From positions 20,809 to 46,708 of the forward strand of contig DEDQ01000001.1 of assembly GCA_002350065.1 (NCBI GenBank): DNA of 25,900 nucleotides, given 5' to 3'. The translations under genes were made by a program, and so were the position numbers. Of this stretch, positions 1-7,400 are shown piece by piece (the stretch's first letter is position 1; every line of letters begins with the position of its first letter). Under the pieces are notes generated by a model. That model was not told where the DNA came from and ran no database searches. It saw nothing but the letters and a program-made list of their open reading frames with translations. This stretch comes from Ruminococcus flavefaciens. GTDB lineage: Bacteria; Bacillota; Clostridia; Oscillospirales; Ruminococcaceae.

Positions 1-2240
1 TCGAGCTCTGCAACGGGCATATCCTCGTCAACGAGGAGGCTGAGGTCGCGGGTAGTTGCGGGGAACTTCGGAAGCGGCTTATATGTTATCTTTTCGGCAG
101 CAGCGTCCATGAGCTCAGGGATATTGAGCTTTGCAACGTAGGTCTTGACGCCTATCTCATAGGTCTCCTGCACCTCGGGGTGAACCTCTCCCATGATTCC
201 GAGAGCAACGCCCTCACGCATGATAACAGCGCTTCTGCCGGGGTGGAGAGCGAACTTCTCGTCGAATACGTCAGAGTCGGAAGCGCGGATATACTCAACG
301 TCGTAGATATTCATCTCATCGAGGAGCTGCTCGACCATGCCCTTGAGAGCATAGAAGTCAGCATCGCCGCCGTACATACCGATAGTGAGACGCTGGGGCT
401 CATCGGGGAGAGAATACTCGTATCTGTGCTTCTTTTCGCCGCTTGAAGCGAGAGTATCGCCGTTTATGTATGGCTTTTCCTCGGTTGCGGGGAGGTATTC
501 CTTGGCAATTTCAAAGAGACAAGCCTTCTCGTTGCGGTTATTGTAGTTGAAGGAGAGAACGTCGAGCATTGAGGGGATAGTGGAAGTTCTCATAACGCTG
601 GTATCCTCGCCGAGGGGGTTGACGATGCGTACGACCTTGCGGAGCCTGCTGTCAGCGGGGAGCTTTATCTTGTCGAAGTATTTGGGAGAAACGAAGGAGT
701 ATGTAGCGATTTCGTAACCGCCGAGAGAAACGGCTGCATTTCTGAGCGCGCGTGTGAACTTCTGCTCGGGAGTGAACTCAGCTCTTGCAACGCCGCGGAA
801 GTCAGTCGAGGGGATATTGTTGTAGCCGTAGATACGTGCTACCTCCTCAGCGATATCAGCCTTGCAGGCGATGTCGATACGGAAAGAGGGAGCGATAACT
901 CTGCCTCCGTCGAAGGTGAAGCCGAGACGTCCGAGGTATTCCTTCATCTTGTCCTCGGGGATATCTGTGCCGAGGAATTCGTTAGTCCACTTGGGGTCGA
1001 ATTCAACGGAAGCGGGAGTTTTGTCGGTGTAGTCGCAGTCGATTACGGTATTGAGCACCTCGCCGGCGCCGAGCTCCTCAACGAGCTCGAAAGCGCGCTT
1101 GAGGCAGGTCATTGAGATGAGTCTGTCAACGCCCTTTTCATAGCGTGAGGAAGCGTCAGACTTGAGGCGGAGCTTCTTTGAGGTCTGACGTACCTGAGTA
1201 GGCTCGAAGTAAGCGGATTCAAATACAACAGTAGTTGTATCGTCCATGATACCGCTGTACTCGCCGCCCATGATACCTGCAACGGCAACGGGCTTTTTCT
1301 CGTCAGCGATAACGAGCATATCGCTTGTGAGTTCGCGCTCAACGCCGTCGAGTGTCATGATCTTCTCGCCGTCAACAGCGTTGCGGACGTTGATATGAGC
1401 GCCCTCAACATAGCGGAGGTCGAAAGCGTGCATAGGCTGACCGTATTCGAGCATTACATAGTTCGTGATATCGACGAAGTTGTTTATCGGGCGGACGCCG
1501 CTTGCACGGAGACGCTCTCTCATCCAGCGGGGAGAGGGACCTATCTTGACATTTTTAACGATACCGGCGCAGTATCTCTGGCACTTTTCAGTGTTGCGGA
1601 TATCGACCCTGAGCATCGAGTTTATATCGCCGTCAACGCCCTTGTATGAGGGCTCCTTCACGTTGAGGGGGAGGTCATACGTAGCGGCAGTCTCTCTTGC
1701 GAGACCGATAACGCTGAGGCAGTCGGGACGGTTCGAGGTTATCTCAAACTCGACTGATGTATCGTTGAGACCGATAGCGTCGTGGATATCGTCGCCGGGC
1801 TTGCAGTCCTCCTCGATGACGAAAACGCCCTCGGGGTCAGCGTAGGGGAAGTCGTGAGCAGTAAGACCGAGAGTGTCTATGCCGCAGAACATTCCGAAGC
1901 TCTCAACGCCGCGCATCTTGCACTTCTTTATCTTGCCCTCGGGGAGAACAGCTCCGTCGAGCGCAACGGGCACGAGGTCGCCCTCCTTGACGTTTTTGGC
2001 GTTGGTGACTATCTGAATTGGAGCCTCAGCGCCTACGTCCACCTGACAAACGAAGAGAGCGTCAGCGTTCTCGTGAGGTCCCTTTGAGAGTATCTTTCCC
2101 ACTACTACCTTCGAGACATTGCTGCCCTCGACCTCGTAGCATTCAACTTTAGAGCCGCTCATAGTAAGAGCGTGGCAAAAATCCTTTATCGGCACATCGG
2201 CTTTAACGTAGTCGGCGAGCCATTTCATAGATAAATTCAT
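1..2240 (-). CDS. pheT: Phenylalanine--tRNA ligase beta subunit, 3' end cut by window edge
   Basis: Beta subunit of the (alpha-beta)2 enzyme that charges tRNA-Phe in the cytoplasm. I translated it by hand: 746 codons lie in the window, starting MNLSMKWLADYVKADVP. An EMAP/tRNA-binding-like domain spans about residues 40-150 (VGKILSKGPHENAD, MRGVESFGMFCG), followed by B3/B4 editing-type sequence (NNFVDITNYVMLEYGQPMHA, AGIMGGEYSGI) and B5. The FDX-ACB anticodon-binding domain begins near the edge (LPKFPATTRDLSLLVDE). Bacterial PheT is about 790-810 residues, so roughly 50-70 C-terminal residues are missing. The start at 2240 is preferred over the Met four codons later because AAGGA lies 8 bases upstream. 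It is the last visible gene of the T-box controlled pheS operon, 13 bases after the preceding stop. Confidence 0.97.
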   Translation of the reverse strand, partial: MNLSMKWLADYVKADVPIKDFCHALTMSGSKVECYEVEGSNVSKVVVGKILSKGPHENADALFVCQVDVGAEAPIQIVTNAKNVKEGDLVPVALDGAVLPEGKIKKCKMRGVESFGMFCGIDTLGLTAHDFPYADPEGVFVIEEDCKPGDDIHDAIGLNDTSVEFEITSNRPDCLSVIGLARETAATYDLPLNVKEPSYKGVDGDINSMLRVDIRNTEKCQRYCAGIVKNVKIGPSPRWMRERLRASGVRPINNFVDITNYVMLEYGQPMHAFDLRYVEGAHINVRNAVDGEKIMTLDGVERELTSDMLVIADEKKPVAVAGIMGGEYSGIMDDTTTVVFESAYFEPTQVRQTSKKLRLKSDASSRYEKGVDRLISMTCLKRAFELVEELGAGEVLNTVIDCDYTDKTPASVEFDPKWTNEFLGTDIPEDKMKEYLGRLGFTFDGGRVIAPSFRIDIACKADIAEEVARIYGYNNIPSTDFRGVARAEFTPEQKFTRALRNAAVSLGGYEIATYSFVSPKYFDKIKLPADSRLRKVVRIVNPLGEDTSVMRTSTIPSMLDVLSFNYNNRNEKACLFEIAKEYLPATEEKPYINGDTLASSGEKKHRYEYSLPDEPQRLTIGMYGGDADFYALKGMVEQLLDEMNIYDVEYIRASDSDVFDEKFALHPGRSAVIMREGVALGIMGEVHPEVQETYEIGVKTYVAKLNIPELMDAAAEKITYKPLPKFPATTRDLSLLVDEDMPVAEL

Positions 2241-2253
2241 ATCCTATTTCCTT

Positions 2254-2859
2254 TCAGTTATTTATTCCGGCAGAGCCCTGCCAGAGGTCATATATATGGT
2301 CGTACAGTTTTTTCTGCAAAGCTTCCGAGGAAGCGTATATCCTGCTTTTTTTCCCGTCATGGGCGATAACGACAAAGTAGTTGGTACACGACGTATCGCC
2401 GGTGTCATCGAAGGAGTAGTCCTTTTCCAGACCGGTTATGCTGTCTGTACGCAGACCTAACCAGCTTCCGAGATCGATGATGAAGCTGTCGGAGATGTAC
2501 ACATCGGGCAGTCCGGAGAATTTCCTGCTGGATTTTATGACTTCCATGAACATATCGTTGTCGGTGAGACCTGTCTGCTGCTGTATCTTTTCCATATCAG
2601 CCCTGACCTGCTTGATGCTCATGAACTCACGGAACACCGAAAGCGTCAGCAGCAGGAAGCTGATGAGAATGATAACAGAGCCCAGAGGAAGAACTATCAG
2701 CAGCGTCGGTACTGAGGGACCTCCCTTGGCGATAAATCCCGGAATGAACACTGCGGCAGCTATCACAGCGGCAATGAACATCAGAAAAAAGAAGCATGAT
2801 ATGAAAACGACTGCGCGTCTTTTTCCCTCGTATTTTTTGATGAACTTCTCGTAAGTCAT
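2254..2859 (-). CDS. Hypothetical two-helix membrane protein inserted between pheS and pheT
   Basis: A 201-residue protein that I do not recognise. A short basic N-terminus is followed by two hydrophobic segments (about 17-41 and 52-75) separated by a Gly/Pro-rich turn. After these comes a cytosolic-looking domain (about 80-200) with a helical stretch rich in charged residues and a beta-rich end (DVYISDSFIIDLGSWLGLR, NYFVVIAHDGKKSRIYASS). The end resembles a small PH-like or YcxB-like domain, but that is only an impression. Its ATG shares one base with the pheS TGA (TGATG), and pheT starts 13 bases after its stop. It must therefore be made from the pheS transcript, probably by translational coupling, and falls under the same T-box control. 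Function is unknown. Confidence 0.85.
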   Translation of the reverse strand: MTYEKFIKKYEGKRRAVVFISCFFFLMFIAAVIAAAVFIPGFIAKGGPSVPTLLIVLPLGSVIILISFLLLTLSVFREFMSIKQVRADMEKIQQQTGLTDNDMFMEVIKSSRKFSGLPDVYISDSFIIDLGSWLGLRTDSITGLEKDYSFDDTGDTSCTNYFVVIAHDGKKSRIYASSEALQKKLYDHIYDLWQGSAGINN

Positions 2860-3887
2860 CAGAACTGCTCGAGGAAGCGGACGTCGTTCTCGTAGAGGAG
2901 ACGGAGGTCGTTGATATCGTAGCGACCCATTACCATTCTTTCAAGTCCGAGACCGAAAGCGAATCCGGAGTATACCTCGGGGTCGATACCGCAGTTTTCA
3001 AGCACCTTGGGGTGTACCATTCCTGCGCCGAGGAGCTCGATATAGCCCTCGTCCTTGCACATCGAGCAGCCCTTTCCGCCGCAGTTGAAGCAGCTTATAT
3101 CTACCTCGCAGCTCGGCTCGGTGAAGGGGAAGTGATGCGGACGGAAGCGGAGCTTGCAGTCGTTGCCGTAGAGCTTTTTCATGAGCATTTCGAGAGTGCC
3201 CTTGAGGTCGCTCATCTTGATGCCCTTGTCAACTACGAGGCCCTCTATCTGGTGGAAGAGAGGGGAGTGAGTAGCGTCAACAGCGTCCGAGCGGAAAACG
3301 CGTCCGGGAGAGATGATGCGTATCGGGGGCTTCTGAGTCTCCATAACGTGTACCTGAACGGAAGATGTCTGAGTACGAAGGAGGACAGTCTCGTTTGTAT
3401 TTTCTATGTAGAATGTATCCTGAGTATCTCTTGCGGGGTGGTCTGGGGGGAGGTTGAGAGCCTCGAAAACGTGGTAGTCGTCGTCTATTTCGGGACCGTC
3501 AGCGATGTTGAAGCCCATGCCGATGAATATTTCACGTATCTCATTCTCGACCTTTGTAAGCGGGTGGAGCTTACCGAAGGGAGCGGGCTTGCCGGGGAGA
3601 GTGATGTCGATAGTCTCCTCCTTGAGCTTAGCGGACTGAGCGTCAGATTTGAGTGCAGCGAGCTTGCTGCCGAGAGCCTCTTCGATGTCGGCTCTTACCT
3701 TGTTAGCGAGCTGACCGATAACGGGTCTTTCTTCGGGAGTGAGCTTGCCCATCTGTTTGAGGATAGCGGTGAGCTCACCTTTCTTTCCGAGGAATTTTAT
3801 CCTCAGGTCGTCAAGCGCCTTTATCTCAGTGCAGGCACTGAGCTCCTGCTTGGCGAGCGCTTCGATTTTTTCAAGCTGTTCTTTCAT
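2859..3887 (-). CDS. pheS: Phenylalanine--tRNA ligase alpha subunit
   Basis: Catalytic subunit that activates phenylalanine and transfers it to tRNA-Phe. The 342 residues match the usual family length. An N-terminal coiled-coil arm covers about 1-90. The class II aaRS core follows, with motif 2 around 194-220 (GRVFRSDAVDATHSPLFHQ), the phenylalanine-pocket region at 249-265 (RPHHFPFTEPSCEVDIS), and motif 3 at 309-321 (FAFGLGLERMVMG). Four cysteines at 266, 269, 274 and 277 form a zinc-ribbon-like cluster of the kind seen in many Bacillota PheS. The start at 3887 has GAGGTG five bases upstream. It is the first gene after the T-box terminator and overlaps the next ORF by one base. Confidence 0.98.
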   Translation of the reverse strand: MKEQLEKIEALAKQELSACTEIKALDDLRIKFLGKKGELTAILKQMGKLTPEERPVIGQLANKVRADIEEALGSKLAALKSDAQSAKLKEETIDITLPGKPAPFGKLHPLTKVENEIREIFIGMGFNIADGPEIDDDYHVFEALNLPPDHPARDTQDTFYIENTNETVLLRTQTSSVQVHVMETQKPPIRIISPGRVFRSDAVDATHSPLFHQIEGLVVDKGIKMSDLKGTLEMLMKKLYGNDCKLRFRPHHFPFTEPSCEVDISCFNCGGKGCSMCKDEGYIELLGAGMVHPKVLENCGIDPEVYSGFAFGLGLERMVMGRYDINDLRLLYENDVRFLEQF

Positions 3888-3923
3888 TTTTTCACCTCAA
3901 AAATATTTTTGTGTCGTGACAAT

Positions 3924-3951
3924 AAAAAAGTCCTGCCCTAAAGGACAAGAC
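3924..3951 (-). terminator. Intrinsic terminator of the pheS T-box leader
   Basis: On the minus strand the 9-bp stem GTCTTGTCC/GGGCAGGAC (two G-U pairs) closes a UUUA loop and is followed by six T. Its 5' arm overlaps the 3' arm of the antiterminator, which is the expected mutually exclusive arrangement. Confidence 0.93.
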
Positions 3952-4214
3952 ATGAAACCTTGTTTTTATACCACCTTTGGTCAGGAGAGCCGACACTCTC
4001 TTGTCTTTAACGCAGACCTACGTCACAGCCTACAGGACAGTGCACGCCTCAGAAGAATGCTCCGGAGCTATGTCCGCAGTTTCCTCATGCAAGCCTTCTT
4101 TCAGCCAGCCCCTCGTGAGTGAACTTCGGAATGTGAGCAGTCAGAGCGCTTGCACCATGCGCGCCCCTCTCTGTAGACTTTTCGGCAGACCTACTCTCTC
4201 AGTCATAGGGTTAT
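3924..4214 (-). promoter_or_regulatory. T-box riboswitch leader, tRNA-Phe specific, controlling pheS operon
   Basis: All canonical parts can be read on the minus strand. Stem I carries GAGAGAGTAGG near its base and GGTGCAAGC in the distal loop. The specifier loop reads GAA-G-TTC-A-CTC...GAG, placing the UUC (Phe) codon at 4123-4121. The T-box reads AAAGG then TGGT (3978-3970). UGGU pairs with ACCA, so it fits a discriminator base A as in tRNA-Phe. The antiterminator can form AAAGG:CCUUU and ACAAG:CUUGU (3978-3940) and would sequester the 5' arm of the terminator. Uncharged tRNA-Phe should therefore allow read-through into pheS, the membrane protein and pheT. The gene-free stretch 3888-4338 is filled by this leader, its promoter and the divergent promoter. 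Confidence 0.95.
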
Positions 4215-4220
4215 GGATAT

Positions 4221-4249
4221 ATTATAACGCCTCGGCGCGAAAAAATCAA
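4221..4249 (-). promoter_or_regulatory. Promoter of the pheS operon
   Basis: TTGATT (4249-4244), a 17-base spacer, and a perfect TATAAT (4226-4221). Transcription would begin near 4214, immediately before the T-box stem I. Confidence 0.9.
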
Positions 4250-4278
4250 GTATTTTTGAAAAATTTTTTCTGCCCGTA

Positions 4279-4307
4279 TTGAAATATTCATATAATTGTG
4301 ATATCAT
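4279..4307 (+). promoter_or_regulatory. Candidate promoter of the 176-residue membrane protein gene
   Basis: TTGAAA (4279-4284), 17 bases, TATCAT (4302-4307). A second possible -10, TATAAT at 4291-4296, has only a weak -35 (TTCTGC at 4268). Either one fires divergently from the pheS promoter. Confidence 0.6.
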
Positions 4308-4338
4308 AATAGTGTAATTTGTAAATAGGAGATAAAAT

Positions 4339-4869
4339 ATGGATAATTTTGCAGAACAGCTCGTAAAAAAAGAAATGAGCGGAAGTGACAGGGTAAAAAA
4401 AGGACTTATCCTCGCCGGAGGCATCTCCGCCGTGCTTATACTCACAGCCGGCTCGCTCCTGATGCTCGGACACAGCCTCATATCCTTCGTGGGACTTATC
4501 CTCGCGGCAGGAGCCGGTTACGGGACCTTTTTCCTGCTTCAGAGCATGAACATCGAGTACGAGTACACCTTCACCAACGGGGAGCTCGACATCGACAAGA
4601 TAATCGCCAAGAAGAAGCGTAAGTCGCTGCTTTCCACGGATACAGGCAAATTCACGGCATTCGGAAAGTACGATGAGGACGCTCCTGACGAGTCCGACGA
4701 TATGACAGTCGTATTTGCGACGAATAATCTCGCCTCCGAGGAGTATTACGCTGACTTTCCTCACGAGCAGTACGGCAGTACCCGACTTGTCTTTTGTCCG
4801 GACGAGCGAATGCTTGAAAATGTGACGAGGAGTCTCTCGCCGTCGCTGAGAAATAAATTGCGCAAGTAA
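4339..4869 (+). CDS. Small two-helix membrane protein, unknown function
   Basis: 176 residues. A short charged N-terminus (MDNFAEQLVKKEMSGSDRVKKG) precedes two hydrophobic segments at about 24-42 and 47-68 (LILAGGISAVLILTAGSLL; LISFVGLILAAGAGYGTFF). A soluble C-terminal domain of about 105 residues follows. It contains YEYTFTNGELDIDKIIAKKK and RLVFCPDERMLENVTRSL, the look of a small PH-like or YcxB-like membrane-associated domain. Clostridial genomes carry DUF-type proteins of this layout (possibly DUF6106, from memory and not checked). AGGAGA lies 8 bases before the ATG. It stands alone between the divergent pheS promoter and an AT-rich palindrome, 67 bases before nnr. The product is probably an integral membrane protein with its C-terminal domain in the cytosol. 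Confidence 0.88.
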   Translation: MDNFAEQLVKKEMSGSDRVKKGLILAGGISAVLILTAGSLLMLGHSLISFVGLILAAGAGYGTFFLLQSMNIEYEYTFTNGELDIDKIIAKKKRKSLLSTDTGKFTAFGKYDEDAPDESDDMTVVFATNNLASEEYYADFPHEQYGSTRLVFCPDERMLENVTRSLSPSLRNKLRK

Positions 4870-4912
4870 TTAATAATTTGCACGACAAATTATTAATTTT
4901 GTATTACAAAAT
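4868..4912. repeat. Two adjacent AT-rich perfect palindromes between the membrane protein and nnr
   Basis: A 13-bp perfect inverted repeat (AATTAATAATTTG at 4868-4880, mirrored at 4886-4898, 5-base loop) overlaps a second palindrome, ATTTTGTA-T-TACAAAAT (4896-4912). The first begins inside the stop codon of the upstream gene. It may be a weak terminator, a transcript-end hairpin, or an operator for nnr; the U-run is too poor to call a terminator confidently. Confidence 0.75.
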
Positions 4913-4936
4913 ATATACAGATAAGGAGTGTAGAAT

Positions 4937-6637
4937 ATGCAGACCGTAACACCAAAGCAAATGCAGAGAGTTGAAGAGCGCGCCGAGGAGATAGGCGTCA
5001 GCCGCAGGACCCTCATGCTCAATGCCGGCAGAAAGCTTGCCGAGCTCATAATCGAGTGCAGCTCACGCGAGAACGGAGCTGTCCCCGAAGAGACGAATGT
5101 AACATTTCTTGCCGGAAGCGGCAACAACGGCGGAGACTGCTTTGCCGCCGCAAATATACTCATATACAAGGGCTATAATGTAACGGTTGTGAATCTGGTA
5201 AAAGCTCCTAATACAGAGCTTGCAAAGGAAATGTTCTCGCATATCCCCGACAAGGTAAAGGTCGTTACGGGCTATCGCAGCGAGAACATCGAGGCTGCGA
5301 TAGAAGCGGCAGAGCTCGACTATATGACCATTCAGGACAAGGATGTTTCCACGCTTAAAGACAAAAAAGAGCTCACGCCTGTAGAGCGGCTCCTGCTGAA
5401 AGAAAAACAGCGCATGACCGATGTACGCGACGCTGTAGTATCTGCGGATATCCTCGTTGACGGCGTTTTCGGTACAGGCTACCGCGGCGAGCTCGACAGC
5501 GATATCAAGGCGATATTCGCGATAGGTACAAGGGCTTACCGCATCGCAGTCGATATCCCGAGCGGCGGTGACTGCGTAAAGGGTACGGTCTCGGAGGGTA
5601 TTTTCAAGGCTGACGAGACGCTCTGTCTCGGCTGTCTGAAATTCGGTATGTATCAGTTCCCGCTGAGAAAATTCTGCGGAAAGATAACCATTGCAGACAT
5701 AGGCATTCCGCCTAAAGCATATGATGTAACGTCGGAGGGCAGGAAGTACACCCGTCTCGACAGGAACAGCCTCGCGGGATTTCCTCCTAAGCGTGAGCGC
5801 GACGCTCACAAGGGTACTTTCGGAAGCGTTCTTATCATCGCAGGAAGCGAGCGTATGCGCGGAGCGGCTGTATTTGCGGCTCTCGGAGCTCTCAGGACGG
5901 GAGCAGGGCTCGTGAGGGTAGCTTCTGTTGAAAAGTGCATAGATACCGTGGCTTCATTTGCTCCCGAGGCGACCTATATACAGCTCGAATGCGACGACTA
6001 CGGCTTTATGCTCTACGATTCGGGCAGGGACGCTCTGCTTGAGGCGATGCAGAGGTCGGACGCGGTAGTTATCGGTCCCGGTATGGGTGTCACGAACGAT
6101 ACCCTCGAGATAGTCCGGTTTGTTGTGAAGAATGCCGAAGTTCCCGTAATTATCGACGCTGACGGAATAAACTGCATTGCCCGTGACATAGAAATATTAG
6201 CGGAGCATAAGTCGGATATCATTATAACTCCTCATCCGGGCGAAATGGCTCGTCTGCTGAGCTGTGATACGAAGATGATAAACGAGAACAGAGTCATGGT
6301 AGCTGAGAAATATGCCGAAAAATACGGCATTACTGTCGTTCTCAAGGGCGCGGGAACTCTCATAGCCGACCAGAACAATACCGGCTCGAACCATACCGGA
6401 AATGCCGGAATGAGCCGCGGAGGAAGCGGGGATATCCTCGCCGGCATGATAGGTGCTGTTGCCGCTCAGGGTTATAATATGTACGACGCCGCCTGCGCGG
6501 GAGTCTATATGCACGGACTTGCAGGTGATGCGGCGGCTGAAAAGCTCGGGCAGGAGGCGATGCTCCCGAGAGATATCATCGACAGCATTTCCGACGCTTT
6601 CAGGATACTCAAAGAAAAAAAGAAACAGCCAATTTAA
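4937..6637 (+). CDS. nnr: Bifunctional NAD(P)H-hydrate repair enzyme (epimerase + ADP-dependent dehydratase)
   Basis: Repairs hydrated NADH and NADPH in the cytosol. The N-terminal YjeF_N epimerase domain (about 1-270) has the nucleotide-binding loop GSGNNGGD (60-67), VDGVFGTGYRGEL (174-186) and VDIPSG (205-210, catalytic Asp206). The C-terminal ribokinase-like dehydratase domain (about 275-560) has HKGTFGSVLIIAGS, VVIGPGMG, ITPHPGEMARL (430-440) and GNAGMSRGGSGDILAGM (488-504, with the catalytic Asp499 of the GxGD motif). The length of 566 is longer than the usual 490-510. The excess lies at about 121-165, a charged segment between two conserved epimerase motifs. The usual Gly after GNNGGD is Cys68 here. 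The start is set by AGGAG 9 bases upstream. The next gene follows after 55 bases. Confidence 0.95.
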   Translation: MQTVTPKQMQRVEERAEEIGVSRRTLMLNAGRKLAELIIECSSRENGAVPEETNVTFLAGSGNNGGDCFAAANILIYKGYNVTVVNLVKAPNTELAKEMFSHIPDKVKVVTGYRSENIEAAIEAAELDYMTIQDKDVSTLKDKKELTPVERLLLKEKQRMTDVRDAVVSADILVDGVFGTGYRGELDSDIKAIFAIGTRAYRIAVDIPSGGDCVKGTVSEGIFKADETLCLGCLKFGMYQFPLRKFCGKITIADIGIPPKAYDVTSEGRKYTRLDRNSLAGFPPKRERDAHKGTFGSVLIIAGSERMRGAAVFAALGALRTGAGLVRVASVEKCIDTVASFAPEATYIQLECDDYGFMLYDSGRDALLEAMQRSDAVVIGPGMGVTNDTLEIVRFVVKNAEVPVIIDADGINCIARDIEILAEHKSDIIITPHPGEMARLLSCDTKMINENRVMVAEKYAEKYGITVVLKGAGTLIADQNNTGSNHTGNAGMSRGGSGDILAGMIGAVAAQGYNMYDAACAGVYMHGLAGDAAAEKLGQEAMLPRDIIDSISDAFRILKEKKKQPI

Positions 6638-6692
6638 GTTTAATAATACGGACGTTGAATGTAACCAAAATTTCTTGATAGGAGCAATTGCT

Positions 6693-7274
6693 ATGAAGAG
6701 ACTTTTCACGTCCGTATTTTTTATTGTTATGGTATTCTGCCTTACGTCCTGTTCAGCGCCTATGAGCGGCAGAACGACCCGCGAGAATCATCTTGCCTGC
6801 GCGTTTACGGCTCCGGCGACGATAACCCTTGACAAGCTGACCGCTGAGGCGTCGATAACACGTTACGGCGACGGCGAGTGGACTGCCGAGTTTGCTTCTC
6901 CGAATACGCTCAGCGGAGTAAAGCTCACATTCAGCGATGGCAATGTCTGCGCGGACTATAAGGGACTCAGCTTTTCTGTGCCGAAGTCTGCTCTGCCGGT
7001 GAAGGCGATGATGCTTGAACTCATCGAAGCTGTAGATTCTAATGCCCGCGAGAATGAGCTCCGCGGCAGCGAAAAGGACGGTATGCTCGAGATTAAGGGC
7101 TCTCTCGAAGCAGGGGATTATATTCTCACAGTCGACGGAAAAGGCAATATTTCCGGATTTGAGATGCCTAACAACCTCCTGAGCATTTCATTCAAGGACG
7201 TTATGACTGTTGAGGTCAGACCCGAGGAAACTGCTCCCGCAACAGAGGCTTCGTCCGCCTCAGAGGGAGAGTAA
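6693..7274 (+). CDS. Small lipoprotein of unknown function
   Basis: 193 residues. A type II signal peptide with lipobox LTSC (Cys20; MKRLFTSVFFIVMVFCLTSC) predicts lipid anchoring on the outer face of the membrane. The mature part is a compact beta-rich domain (ITLDKLTAEASITRYGDGEW, LSGVKLTFSDGNVCADYKG, YILTVDGKGNISGFEMPN), followed by an acidic, Ala/Ser/Thr-rich tail. No known family is recognised. The start at 6693 is chosen because ATAGGAG lies 8 bases upstream and the signal peptide begins there; an earlier in-frame ATG at 6453 lies inside nnr. It is probably co-transcribed with nnr. No hairpin terminator is visible in the 126 bases after it. Confidence 0.88.
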   Translation: MKRLFTSVFFIVMVFCLTSCSAPMSGRTTRENHLACAFTAPATITLDKLTAEASITRYGDGEWTAEFASPNTLSGVKLTFSDGNVCADYKGLSFSVPKSALPVKAMMLELIEAVDSNARENELRGSEKDGMLEIKGSLEAGDYILTVDGKGNISGFEMPNNLLSISFKDVMTVEVRPEETAPATEASSASEGE

Positions 7275-7311
7275 ATCTATCACTGTAGGATATGAAATTA
7301 CCAAAAATATA

Positions 7312-7341
7312 TTGAAAATGGTAGAGAAAACTGCGGATAAT
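7312..7341 (+). promoter_or_regulatory. Candidate promoter of the GH16 gene
   Basis: TTGAAA (7312-7317), an 18-base spacer, GATAAT (7336-7341), giving a leader of about 50 bases before the strong GGAGG site of the GH16 gene. Confidence 0.55.
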
Positions 7342-7400
7342 ATGTTATTATATGGTTGTAATGATGAATCCGTACCATAAAGATAACGGAGGTTAAAAAC

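Noticed and set aside
3012..3941. 309-codon open frame on the plus strand
   Set aside because: Lies antisense to pheS, a clear synthetase gene, and runs into the T-box leader. Its composition is a mirror of pheS codons and it shows no domain.
5063..5809. 248-codon open frame on the minus strand
   Set aside because: Antisense to nnr, Cys/Arg-scattered composition, no ribosome site.
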